Source of the DNA: an uncultured Streptococcus sp.
GTDB taxonomy: Bacteria > Bacillota > Bacilli > Lactobacillales > Streptococcaceae
NCBI RefSeq assembly: GCF_901875575.1
Contig: NZ_CABFMF010000012.1
Location: 1-42,396, forward strand
Direction: 5' to 3'
DNA: 42,396 bases
Shown here: positions 26,260 through 33,848 of the stretch, one piece after another
How the letters are laid out: every line of letters starts with the position of its first letter
Position numbering within the stretch: the first letter of the stretch is position 1
Program-made: the position numbers and the translations under genes
Notes under the pieces: generated by a model
The model's database searches: none
What the model saw: only the letters and a program-made list of their open reading frames with translations
What the model was told of the DNA's origin: nothing

Positions 26260-27290
26260 TTGGGAAATCAAACAATTTTCAGAAAATTACTATTTGCATT
26301 TTTAAATACTTTTTTGTATAAATATATGAAATATTATCTAGTCAATCGGATAAAAATAGTTGATGCCATTCGGAAAGATAGCGGATACATTTTTTTGTTT
26401 TAATAAAATAAATAAGTTTGATATATAAAACTAGATATTTTGCCGGCAAAAAAAGAAATCATTCGGAAAAATGATTAAACAAAACATGCTATCTAGTTCG
26501 ATAACATGTCCATTTCTCTTTTATAGCAACTCCTCAAACTCCGCTACTGTCATGCTCAATTGTTGACTTGCAGCCTCAGCGGTCATCGGAAAAGAGAAGA
26601 TATATTAGAATTCTATCTCATTTTAACCAAAATATGAGGCTAATCCAAAAGTTGTCCATCCACGATTGAATTTAGATAGGAATCTAAACTTTTATCGCCA
26701 GCAACCTTTAAGGTAAGAAAGCTCCATGTTTTTATTTCACTAGCTTGAAATTACAAGAACTTGATTTCATCATGATAGGCGATTCCATGCACACCTGTTC
26801 CTGGTTCAATTAAAAAATTGTCTTCTATATGAATCGGGCTTTCTTTTCACTCAACAATCAAGTGGACCATCTCTCCCTTGATAGCAGCTAGACTTTTTCT
26901 GCAAATGTAGAACTGTAACAGATACTTTTTATGATAGTTGGGGAGTTCTGTAGTGAGAAATCCCAGTCAATACTGGCAAGACTTGGGACTCTGTAGTAAC
27001 CACGGGCATCTAATTTTACTAGATTAAAACATTCAAGTTCCTACTGATCTCTCCATTCCTGATCATAAAAAGTATTAGGACCAAAATGGAAAAAGAAAAT
27101 TTGGATAAGAATCTTTTCCCCTATAGATACGAATCGGTCTTACAGAGACAGAATCTTGTAAAGTAGAACTTTCTGCGACCTACAAATGAAGTTAATAGAT
27201 TTGATATTAATAAACTGCCAAATATATAAATCTCCTGCTGATAAACAATCTAGAAACACGTGATTAATGACAGCTTGCCTACTACCAACA
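26260..27290. other. Decayed DNA with fragmentary minus-strand coding potential
   Basis: About 1 kb without an intact gene. Minus-strand frames show short stretches that look once-coding, such as LDARGYYRVPSLASIDWDFS and EDNFLIEPGTGVHGIAYHDE, and a tail TAEAASQQLSMTVAEFEELL closed by TAA at about 26523, but frames shift and stops interrupt. I do not recognise the parent genes; they may be further remnants from the same rearrangement that left the beta-galactosidase pseudogene. Confidence 0.45.
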
Positions 27291-27295
27291 CAGAC

Positions 27296-28320
27296 TCAAA
27301 GAACTTGGCTATCTCCTATTTTATTCACAAAGTTATCCACAGTTTGTGGATAAAATCTAATTGCCTTCCTATCCCCTTCTTTTATAGCTAGCGGATTTTC
27401 CACCCGAATATCAAATCTTGTTTCCTGTCCAAGTGAAGAGCATTGCTCTACTTGCCCTACTGAGAATTCAAAAATTGCGATCTCTAATCCAAGGGTACGG
27501 GCTTTGACTTTTACTTGTCCAGCTTGATCCAAACTCTAAACCAGAACAAGTTCTCTGCCATGGAAGGCCTTGACTTTAAAGCAACTATTTTCTGAGCTTG
27601 ATAGCGTTCGCTACTAGCTTGTCTGTCATTATCTACACCCATAATCCAAGTAAGTTCTTCAATCTAAAAATGAAGCTGATTAAATACACTTGGTACCCAG
27701 TTCCCATCTTAGTCCAAAAAATCAAATAAAGATAGAGGAGATCTTGACCATATGCATCCAGTTGTGACCTCTCTGAACGTAAGCCAATCTTGACTGGCTT
27801 ACCTGCAACTACTACCCTATCTTCTACCAGATGGAATCTTTTTCCTGGAAGGTTTTTTCTCTCTGGAATTCTCCATTGAAAAACCTCTACAGACAGGGCA
27901 TTTGAATAAACTCCAACAAGGATATCTCCATACTTATCCACAACTTGTTGATAACTTTTGTGGATTTCCCAATTCCAATGAGGAAGAATGCCAACCATAG
28001 GATGACTACTGTCAACCCATTAACTTTGATAGAGATAAGAAGCATTTGTAGGAATTCCTGGTGTATCGACAATACCAAAACAAGATCTTTTAACCAGAGT
28101 CTCATTTTGAGAGTACCAAGGAGTCAGTTCACAGATATAATCTACTCCTATCCAAATAAACTGACCTGCATAGGTTAGCCGGTTTCTATCTGCAACCCAG
28201 GAATCTGTTGCTATTTCCCCATAACTGTAGATTATTTCCATAGTCTGACTGTTCAATATTTTATACGCAACGTTTATACCCAATCCACTGCTTATCGGGA
28301 CGATAGTAGATACCACGAAA
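27296..28320 (-). pseudogene. GH2 beta-galactosidase (BgaA-like) C-terminal fragment, broken
   Basis: The minus strand encodes AGQFIWIGVDYICELTPWYSQN, FGIVDTPGIPTNASYLYQS, then TAA (28020-28022), then in the same frame WVDSSHPMVGILPHWNWE, YSNALSVEVFQW and KPVKIGLRSERSQLDAYGQD. This tracks the region of streptococcal BgaA that reads YAGQFIWTG.DYIGEPTPW ... YLYQSQWV ... LLPHWNWE ... YSNASSVELF ... AGKPA..RL. The stop sits where BgaA has Gln (CAA to TAA), a clear nonsense change. Further down, GVDNDRQASSERYQAQ continues in another frame after a frameshift near 27635, and more fragments reach 27296. The N-terminal half is missing. It is not functional. Confidence 0.82.
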
Positions 28321-28386
28321 GCAAGTAACCGATGAGGTTGAGGATAACCTGGTAAAAATCCCCCAAAAAGAGCCTAATACAAAAAC

Positions 28387-28442
28387 AAATAGCGAACAAC
28401 TACAATTTTTCTGTTATACAGAATTGTAATTGCTCACTATTT
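28387..28442 (-). terminator. Long imperfect hairpin, probable terminator of the band-7 gene
   Basis: AAATAG...CAA.TACAATT pairs with AATTGTA.TTG...CTATTT around a 14-nt loop; on the minus strand it is followed by TTTGTTTTTG. It lies 50-110 nt after the stop of the SPFH gene. Confidence 0.65.
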
Positions 28443-28494
28443 TAAGATTCATAAAATCGACTGATAAAGATTTAATAATATAACATTCTTTTCA

Positions 28495-29397
28495 TCACAT
28501 CTTCTTATCAGCACGGAGAGCTGACAAGAGTTGTGTACGAATATCATCCACACCATTTGGAGTATTTGGTAAAAAGATAGTTTGATTTCCTTTAGAAGCA
28601 AAGGTATTCAAGGTGTCCAAATACTGGTTGGTCAAGAGGATGGACATGATTTGCTCTTCTGTCATGCCAACATTGGCTTCCTTGAGTTCTGTGATAGACT
28701 CTGCCAATCCGTCTACAATGGCCTTCCGTTGTTGGGCAATCCCTACCCCATGAAGGCGATCTTTTTCTGCTTCGGCTTCAGCTGCAGTGACGATTTTAAT
28801 CTTATCTGCTTCCGCTAATTCTTGCGCAGCAACCCGCTTGCGTTGGGCCGCATTGATTTCATTCATAGACTGCTTGACTTCTGCGTCCGGCTCTACCTTT
28901 GTAATCAAGGTTTTGACAATAACATATCCGTAAGTTGTCATTTCATCAGCCACTTGATGTTGTACCTCAAGGGCAATTTCGTCTTTTTTCTCAAACAACT
29001 CATCCAAGGTTAATTTAGGAACAGAAGAACGAAGCGCATCTTCGATATAAGACTTGATCTGAGATTCTGGACGTGTCAATTTATAGTAAGCGTCTGTCAC
29101 GCTCTGCTCATTCACACGATACTGAGTCGCCACATTTAACATGACGAAAACATTATCCTTGGTCTTGGTTTCAACTACAATATCACTCTGCAATAAACGC
29201 AATTGGATTCGAGCTGCAATTGAATCAATTCCAAAAGGCATTCTCAGATGAATCCCACTATTAGCAGTCTTTTGGTATTTTCCAAAACGCTCAATAATTG
29301 CTACTGATTGCTGACGGACTACATAAACTGTACTCAGCATGATTAGCCCCAAGAGAAGCACACAAACCACCACAAAAATTATGAAAAAAGCTGTCAT
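28495..29397 (-). CDS. SPFH/band 7 (stomatin/prohibitin-like) membrane protein
   Basis: This 300-residue protein has an N-terminal membrane anchor (about residues 2-24, FFIIFVVVCVLLLGLIM), then a band 7 domain (about 25-190; QQSVAIIERFGKYQ, VNEQSVTDAYYKLTRPESQIKS), then a coiled-coil segment (AAQRKRVAAQELAEADKIK, AEAEAEKDR) and a short tail. Such flotillin/stomatin-like proteins form membrane microdomain scaffolds or regulate FtsH-type proteases. ATG 29397 is chosen for its 8-nt spacing from GGAGG; ATG 29400, three nt upstream, is possible. It is downstream of the Fe-dependent alcohol dehydrogenase on the same strand with its own extended -10, matching the pneumococcal SP_2156-SP_2157 pair. 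Confidence 0.9.
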   Translation of the reverse strand: MTAFFIIFVVVCVLLLGLIMLSTVYVVRQQSVAIIERFGKYQKTANSGIHLRMPFGIDSIAARIQLRLLQSDIVVETKTKDNVFVMLNVATQYRVNEQSVTDAYYKLTRPESQIKSYIEDALRSSVPKLTLDELFEKKDEIALEVQHQVADEMTTYGYVIVKTLITKVEPDAEVKQSMNEINAAQRKRVAAQELAEADKIKIVTAAEAEAEKDRLHGVGIAQQRKAIVDGLAESITELKEANVGMTEEQIMSILLTNQYLDTLNTFASKGNQTIFLPNTPNGVDDIRTQLLSALRADKKM

Positions 29398-29427
29398 CAT
29401 TGTGACCTCCATCGTTATATTTCCTGT

Positions 29428-29433
29428 ATTATA
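29428..29433 (-). promoter_or_regulatory. Extended -10 promoter of the band-7 gene
   Basis: The minus strand reads TGTTATAAT about 30 nt before the start codon; no clear -35 is seen. Confidence 0.55.
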
Positions 29434-29527
29434 ACACATTTAAAGAAGGAGAGGCAGTTTTTACTGCGATTTTTCTTGAAATGTCAATATTTGGAGCTGA
29501 ATTGTCCTGTTTTAGTCTAATTCCTAA

Positions 29528-30679
29528 CTAAAACAACTCTTTATAAAAGGCAATCGTTTCTTCCAAAGTTGGCATAAATGGATTACCTGGTGCACAGGCG
29601 TCAATCAAGGCATTTTTAGAAAGGTATTCAAAATCAAAGTCTTTTTCTTCGATACCAAGTTCAGTAAGTTTCTTAGGAATACCTACAGTCTCAGAGAGTT
29701 TTTCAATCTCAGTAATGGCATAAGAGGCACACTCTTCATCTGTTTTGCCTTCAATATGGAGACCCAAGGCTTTGGCTACATTACGGAAAGCTAATGGTAC
29801 ACGTTTAGCATTTTCACGTTCCACAACTGGAAGAAGCATAGCACAACAAACTCCATGAGGTAGGTTATAGACTGCACCAAGTTGGTGAGCCATTGAATGA
29901 ACATAGCCGAGACCAGCATTGTTAAAGCTCATACCACCGAGGAAAATCGCATTGACCATGGCTTCACGCGCTTCAATATCATGTCCGTTTGCTACGGCAC
30001 GAGGAAGGTATTCCTTGATAAGTTCAATCGCCCCAATAGAGAGTTTTTTGGTTACATCATATGCCCCTGGTGTTACCAAGGCTTCTACAGCGTGAGTAAG
30101 AGCATCCATACCTGTCGCTGCAGTTAAATCTTTCGGTTTAGAAAGCATGAGCTCTGGATCATTGACTGATATAAGAGCAAGACTATTTTTATCAACCATG
30201 ACCATTTTAACCTTGCGTTCTTCATCAGTAATCACGTAGTTAATCGTAATCTCTGCAGAAGTTCCTGCGGTTGTATTGATAGCAACAACTGGCAAGCCTT
30301 TTTTAGTAGACTTATGGAGCCCTTCATAATCCTGTGGTGATCCACCATTTGTTGCGATGATGGAAATACAACTAGCCGCATCCTGTGGTGATCCACCCCC
30401 AATACTAATGATGAAATCACATTTGTTTTCTTGCAAGGTACGTACACCATCTGTAACATTTTTACAAGTCGGATTAGGTTCCACATCGCTATAAATCACA
30501 TATTCAATGCCTTCAGCATCTAGTGGTTTTAAGACTTTAGGTAAAATATCACTTGTCTCGATGAACTTATCTGTCACCAAAAGTGCCTTTTTATAGCCGA
30601 GTTCCTTAATATAAGGACCAATCTCATTTACGACACCTTTACCAATCAGGTTTACTGCTGGAACATAAAATGTAGCCAT
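29528..30679 (-). CDS. Iron-containing (group III) alcohol dehydrogenase
   Basis: This 383-residue enzyme has the NAD-binding motif GGGSPQDAASC (about 96-106) and the iron-ligand segments TGMDALTHAVEA (Asp, His) and HSMAHQLGAVYNLPHGVCCAMLL (two His). It catalyses NAD(P)H-linked interconversion of aldehydes and alcohols, here probably acetaldehyde/ethanol in redox balance during fermentation. ATG 30679 is chosen: it sits 8 nt after AGGAGG, whereas the ATG two codons earlier overlaps that site too closely. A Rex-like operator sits next to a strong promoter, linking expression to NADH/NAD ratio (inference). It matches pneumococcal SP_2157. Confidence 0.93.
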   Translation of the reverse strand: MATFYVPAVNLIGKGVVNEIGPYIKELGYKKALLVTDKFIETSDILPKVLKPLDAEGIEYVIYSDVEPNPTCKNVTDGVRTLQENKCDFIISIGGGSPQDAASCISIIATNGGSPQDYEGLHKSTKKGLPVVAINTTAGTSAEITINYVITDEERKVKMVMVDKNSLALISVNDPELMLSKPKDLTAATGMDALTHAVEALVTPGAYDVTKKLSIGAIELIKEYLPRAVANGHDIEAREAMVNAIFLGGMSFNNAGLGYVHSMAHQLGAVYNLPHGVCCAMLLPVVERENAKRVPLAFRNVAKALGLHIEGKTDEECASYAITEIEKLSETVGIPKKLTELGIEEKDFDFEYLSKNALIDACAPGNPFMPTLEETIAFYKELF

Positions 30680-30719
30680 ATGCATTTCCTCCTGCGCTTT
30701 GCGCTATTTATTTAACCAC

Positions 30720-30748
30720 ATTATATTACTTTTTGTATCCGTTTTCAA
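30720..30748 (-). promoter_or_regulatory. Sigma-A promoter of the alcohol dehydrogenase gene
   Basis: Minus strand -35 TTGAAA (30748-30743), 17-bp spacer, -10 TATAAT (30725-30720). Confidence 0.85.
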
Positions 30749-30752
30749 TTAT

Positions 30753-30770
30753 TTGTGAATTATTTAACAA
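30753..30770. promoter_or_regulatory. Candidate Rex operator
   Basis: TTGTGAATTATTTAACAA matches the Rex consensus TTGTGAA-W4-TTCACAA at 17 of 18 positions. It lies 4 nt upstream of the -35 of the alcohol dehydrogenase promoter. Rex represses fermentative dehydrogenase genes until NADH rises. Confidence 0.75.
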
Positions 30771-30873
30771 ATCTTTTTAAAGGAGTGGAGTTTGACTATC
30801 ATTTATGAGATTCTTTTCCATCAGTAAACAAAGCAAGTCGAACAGATTTTGCAATTATAATATACGAGGACTT

Positions 30874-30894
30874 GCGAAAACCCTCTGTTTTCGC
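30874..30894 (+). other. Perfect hairpin in the leader of the 31-residue peptide gene
   Basis: GCGAAAAC-CCTCT-GTTTTCGC, 8-bp perfect stem, with a further GAGG/CCTC pairing possible outside it. It lies between a TATAAT (30856-30861) and the start codon at 30924 and has no T-run after it, so it looks like an mRNA leader structure rather than a terminator. Confidence 0.55.
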
Positions 30895-30923
30895 CCCTCA
30901 ATTTAATAAAAGAAGTTGTACAT

Positions 30924-31019
30924 ATGCTAGAAACTTTACTTACAGTATTTCTAGCTTCATGGCTTATCAACATACTATCTGAGCTTTTAAAACCGTGGAC
31001 AAAGAAACGAAACAAGTAA
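30924..31019 (+). CDS. 31-residue hydrophobic peptide, possible type I toxin paralogue
   Basis: ATG 30924 opens a 31-residue frame: MLETLLTVFLASWLINILSE, then a short stretch with Pro-Trp and a Lys/Arg-rich tail (KKRNK). It has a single predicted membrane helix followed by Trp and basic residues, the same plan as the 32-residue Fst-like peptide 165 nt downstream. A TATAAT lies 63 nt upstream and a perfect hairpin sits in the leader. The ribosome binding site is weak (AAAGAAG, about 11 nt away). I see no antisense promoter or direct repeat for it. It could be a second Fst-family toxin, a decayed one, or chance. Confidence 0.5.
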   Translation: MLETLLTVFLASWLINILSELLKPWTKKRNK

Positions 31020-31097
31020 CGGTTAAACCCTTTAAAAGTCTCACAAAAAACATCATTGCAGTGAACCGCAATCTGATATTTCAAGAATTAAGTGACC

Positions 31098-31126
31098 TTG
31101 ATGATCTGAATGTAGTGTGGTATACT
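31098..31126 (+). promoter_or_regulatory. Promoter of the Fst-like toxin mRNA
   Basis: -35 TTGATG (31098-31103), 17-bp spacer, extended -10 TGGTATACT (TATACT 31121-31126). The transcript would start near 31133, giving a leader of about 50 nt that contains the small palindrome ATCGGTTACCGAT. Confidence 0.8.
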
Positions 31127-31181
31127 ATTTTTGTCATCGGTTACCGATTACGTTCCTTACGGTTCGTGAGAGGAGGTGAAA

Positions 31182-31198
31182 CTAATGAACCTTGCCCC
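31182..31198. repeat. Direct repeat copy a at the toxin start codon
   Basis: CTAATGAACCTT spans the toxin ATG; 15 of 17 nt match the copy at 31374-31390. It corresponds to DRa of the pAD1 par locus. Confidence 0.8.
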
Positions 31199-31283
31199 AG
31201 AGCTCGTTCTTACTATTGTAGCGGACGTCATCGCAGGAATTATCTTGTATTTCGTCTGCAAATGGCTAGATAGTAAGAAGTAG
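31185..31283 (+). CDS. Fst-family type I toxin, small membrane peptide
   Basis: This 32-residue peptide starts MNLAPELVLTIVADVIAGII and continues with an aromatic/hydrophobic stretch, then KWLDSKK. The plan (short N-terminus, one membrane helix containing an Ala-Gly pair, then K/R-W-L-D and a charged tail) is that of the Fst/Ldr toxin family of Gram-positive type I toxin-antitoxin loci. It has a very strong ribosome binding site, AGGAGGTGA, 7 nt before ATG 31185. The surrounding architecture supports the call: a strong promoter upstream, a hairpin downstream and a convergent small RNA carrying a repeat complementary to the start codon region. Fst-type peptides damage the membrane when unpaired from their antisense RNA. 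Confidence 0.82.
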   Translation: MNLAPELVLTIVADVIAGIILYFVCKWLDSKK

Positions 31284-31333
31284 ACCGAATGACTAGCCTG
31301 TAAACACCCGTTAAATCGCTAAGATACGTCAAA

Positions 31334-31367
31334 AAATCCCTTAACTACTGGCATAGTTAAGGGATTT
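31334..31367. terminator. Shared terminator hairpin of toxin mRNA and antitoxin RNA
   Basis: Perfect 14-bp stem AAATCCCTTAACTA / TAGTTAAGGGATTT with a 6-nt loop. The U-run is strong for the minus-strand RNA and weak for the plus-strand mRNA. Confidence 0.85.
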
Positions 31368-31373
31368 GGTGTT

Positions 31374-31390
31374 CTAATGAACCTTACCCA
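31374..31390. repeat. Direct repeat copy b inside the antitoxin RNA
   Basis: CTAATGAACCTTACCCA, 15/17 identical to 31182-31198. It places an antisense copy of the toxin initiation region at the 5' end of the antitoxin RNA. Confidence 0.8.
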
Positions 31391-31398
31391 TTAAATTC

Positions 31399-31427
31399 AT
31401 TTTAACACACAAGCGCTAAGATTTCAA
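31399..31427 (-). promoter_or_regulatory. Promoter of the antitoxin RNA
   Basis: Minus strand: -35 TTGAAA (31427-31422), 17-bp spacer, extended -10 TGTTAAAAT (TAAAAT 31404-31399). Confidence 0.82.
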
Positions 31428-31526
31428 GAGTTTTATTTATTGTTTAAAGTTCTGAAAGATCTATAATGAAATTAGCCATCTAGTATCCAAAAACCGCCTA
31501 GCTCTTATGAACTAGTCGATTTCTCA

Positions 31527-33032
31527 TCAATGCGCCAACATTTCTTGGGCGATTTCTTGTCCAGATAGGTTATCTGGGTAGTAGGTTGGCCAGTTATCCA
31601 TTTCTTCAAAGAGGGCTTCTTGGCTTGTGCCTCCAAAGAAGATATGGAAATGTTCTGCCTTAACTGGGGCGATATTGTGGTCACTAAACTGAACATACTT
31701 GAATTGTCCAGCATTCGCATCTGTGGCTTCAAAAAGGAAGCGCACGCCACGATTGCCTTTCTTGTAAGTCAAAATTTTCTTTCCAACATACTTATAAGTA
31801 TGTTTCTTACTTTGTCCACCTTGAACAAATTCCATAGTGTTATCAGTGATGTTAATCTTCGTCACATCTGTCTGATAGCCTTTTGTATAGTAGGCCTTGT
31901 ACTCAGCCTGAGTCATCTTACCAGTCAACTTGGCCTTGTAGTCAAAGACTTGATCAAACGTACCATCTTCAAGGAAAGGATAAACTGATTGCCAGTTACC
32001 TGCATAGTCACTCAAGGTGCGGTCCTTGACAGCTGCATCCTCGAAATAACCATTTTGAACTGTCTTCGTATCCTCTGCCTTTTCAGGTTCGATAGCTGAA
32101 CCTTCTTGGTCTGTTGTTTGTTTTAGAGCCTTGAGGTTTTTCTCCATCACGGAAATGTAGTTTTCTCCAGCCTTAGTGTCCTCTTCTGTCAAACTTTCTA
32201 AAGGATTGAGGACATCTGTTTTGACACCTGCCTCTTTTGAAAGCGTATTAGCAAGGGCTTGTGAAGCATTTTCTTCAAAGTAGATATAGGCGATTTTATT
32301 TTTCTTAACGTACTCTGTCAATTCTGCCAAACGAGCAGCTGATGGCTCGGCATCTGGAGAAAGTCCTGAGATAGCGACTTGTTTGAGCCCATAATCTAAG
32401 GCAAGATAGTTAAAAGCTGCGTGTTGAGTCACAAAGCTCTTTTGTTTTGCTTGAGACAAACCTTCTGCATAAGTCTTATCCAAGGCTTGCAATTTTTCGA
32501 TATAGGCAGCAGCATTCTTCTCAAAGGTCTCTTTTTTATCAGGATAATCTGCTGACAAGCTATCACGGATGTGCTCTAATAGTTTAATGGCACGGACTGG
32601 TGATAACCAAACATGGGGATCGTAGTCATGATGGTGACCTTCACCACCGTGATCATGATCTTCCTCTTCTTCCTCACCACCTGGCAAAAGCAACATATCG
32701 CCTGTCGCCTTAATGGTGTTCACTTTTTTCTTATCCAAAGTATCTAGCAATTTAGGTACCCATGTTTCCATGTTTTCATTTTCATAAACGAAGGTATCTG
32801 CGTCTTGGATTTTAGCAATTGCCTTGGCAGATGGTTCATATTCATGGGGCTCTGTCCCAGCACCAATTAGGAGTTCTACATTAGCCGTATCTCCTGCGAC
32901 TTGCTTGGTAAATTCATAGACAGGGTAAAAGGTTGTCACAATATTTAATTTGCCATCTGCCTGTTTTTGATTGGAACAAGCTACCAAAAACAGAGCACAT
33001 AGACTGGCTAGCAATAGGCTAATTTTTTTCAT
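31527..33032 (-). CDS. adcA: Zinc-binding lipoprotein AdcA (ZnuA + ZinT domains)
   Basis: This 501-residue protein has a lipoprotein signal (LCALFLVACSNQ; lipobox Cys19), an N-terminal ZnuA-like cluster A-I solute-binding domain with the His-rich flexible loop (DHDHGGEGHHHDYDPH, about 118-135), and a C-terminal ZinT domain (about 325-501, from YFEDAAVKDRTLSDYAGNWQ to HFHIFFGG). It delivers zinc to AdcB/AdcC. The two-domain form is typical of streptococcal AdcA; the ZinT part helps recruit zinc when scarce. It is the last gene of adcR-adcC-adcB-adcA, 9 nt after adcB. Repression by AdcR under zinc excess is established in pneumococcus. Confidence 0.97.
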   Translation of the reverse strand: MKKISLLLASLCALFLVACSNQKQADGKLNIVTTFYPVYEFTKQVAGDTANVELLIGAGTEPHEYEPSAKAIAKIQDADTFVYENENMETWVPKLLDTLDKKKVNTIKATGDMLLLPGGEEEEEDHDHGGEGHHHDYDPHVWLSPVRAIKLLEHIRDSLSADYPDKKETFEKNAAAYIEKLQALDKTYAEGLSQAKQKSFVTQHAAFNYLALDYGLKQVAISGLSPDAEPSAARLAELTEYVKKNKIAYIYFEENASQALANTLSKEAGVKTDVLNPLESLTEEDTKAGENYISVMEKNLKALKQTTDQEGSAIEPEKAEDTKTVQNGYFEDAAVKDRTLSDYAGNWQSVYPFLEDGTFDQVFDYKAKLTGKMTQAEYKAYYTKGYQTDVTKINITDNTMEFVQGGQSKKHTYKYVGKKILTYKKGNRGVRFLFEATDANAGQFKYVQFSDHNIAPVKAEHFHIFFGGTSQEALFEEMDNWPTYYPDNLSGQEIAQEMLAH

Positions 33033-33041
33033 GTCATTCTC

Positions 33042-33848
33042 CTATTTGATAAATCGTTTAGCTAAACTGATTAGCAAAAAGACACTTACAAAGATAATCG
33101 TTATACTTGCACTTGCAGGTGTTTCTGCATAGTAGGAAATGTAAAGACCTGCTACCATTCCCAAAAATCCAATCGCACTGGCAAGCAGCATAACCGATTT
33201 AAAGTTTTTACCCAGACGCAGGGCAATACTAGCTGGCAAGACCATAATGGTCGATACCAGAAGAGCTCCTGCAGCTGGAATCATAAGGGCAATGGCCACC
33301 CCCGTCACCATGTTAAAAAGAATGGACATGGTACGAACTGGCAAGCCATCCACAAAAGCCGTATCCTCATCAAAAGTCAAGATATACATTGGACGAAGGA
33401 AAAGGAAGGTCAAAATCAAGACAACCGCCGCAATAACAAAGAGGGAAATGACTTGCTCTTCGCTGATAGTCACGATTGAACCAAAAAGGTACTGGTCCAA
33501 ACTCATCGAACTCGAGCTTTTCCCCTTGCTCATGACAATCAGAGAAACAGCCAGACCTGTTGACATGAGGATAGCTGTCCCGATTTCCATAAAGCTCTTG
33601 TAAACCGTACGAAGATACTCCAGAAAGATCGCCGCAATCAAGACAATAGCAATAGTGGAAATAGTCGGAGAAATCCCCAGAACCAGACCAAAAGCTACAC
33701 CCGAAAGCGAGACGTGACTAAGAGTATCACTCATCAAACTCTGACGACGCAAGATAAGGAAGGTTCCCAATACTGGCGAGAAAAGACTCATAGCGATAAC
33801 AGCCAGAAAGGCACGCTGCATAAAGTCATAAGATAATAAACTAAGCAT
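33042..33848 (-). CDS. adcB: Zinc ABC transporter permease AdcB
   Basis: This 268-residue integral membrane protein has seven to nine hydrophobic segments of the ABC-3 (ZnuB/MntB) family; LRRQSLMSDTLSHVSLSGVAFG near the N-terminus contains the conserved Asp/His positions of the family, and the chain ends ISLAKRFIK. It overlaps adcC by 8 nt, indicating coupled translation. It forms the membrane channel of the AdcABC zinc importer. Confidence 0.96.
   Translation of the reverse strand: MLSLLSYDFMQRAFLAVIAMSLFSPVLGTFLILRRQSLMSDTLSHVSLSGVAFGLVLGISPTISTIAIVLIAAIFLEYLRTVYKSFMEIGTAILMSTGLAVSLIVMSKGKSSSSMSLDQYLFGSIVTISEEQVISLFVIAAVVLILTFLFLRPMYILTFDEDTAFVDGLPVRTMSILFNMVTGVAIALMIPAAGALLVSTIMVLPASIALRLGKNFKSVMLLASAIGFLGMVAGLYISYYAETPASASITIIFVSVFLLISLAKRFIK

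Larger units (their letters stand above)
31331..31392 (-). ncRNA. Convergent antisense antitoxin RNA (RNA II type)
   Basis: A minus-strand promoter (31399-31427) should start transcription near 31392. The RNA would read through the repeat GGTTCATTAG, complementary to the toxin start codon region, and end at the hairpin 31334-31367, whose minus-strand side is followed by six T. The predicted length is about 62 nt, close to the roughly 65 nt of RNA II in the pAD1 par system. It is inferred from sequence alone. Confidence 0.75.

Noticed and set aside
30821..31084. An 87-codon minus-strand frame opposite the 31-residue peptide gene.
   Set aside because: No ribosome binding site, no recognisable domain, Cys/Phe-rich composition typical of a shadow frame.
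30995..31273. A 92-codon plus-strand frame covering the Fst-like locus.
   Set aside because: It crosses the toxin promoter and leader, lacks a ribosome binding site and has no domain; the 32-residue frame with AGGAGGTGA is the supported gene.
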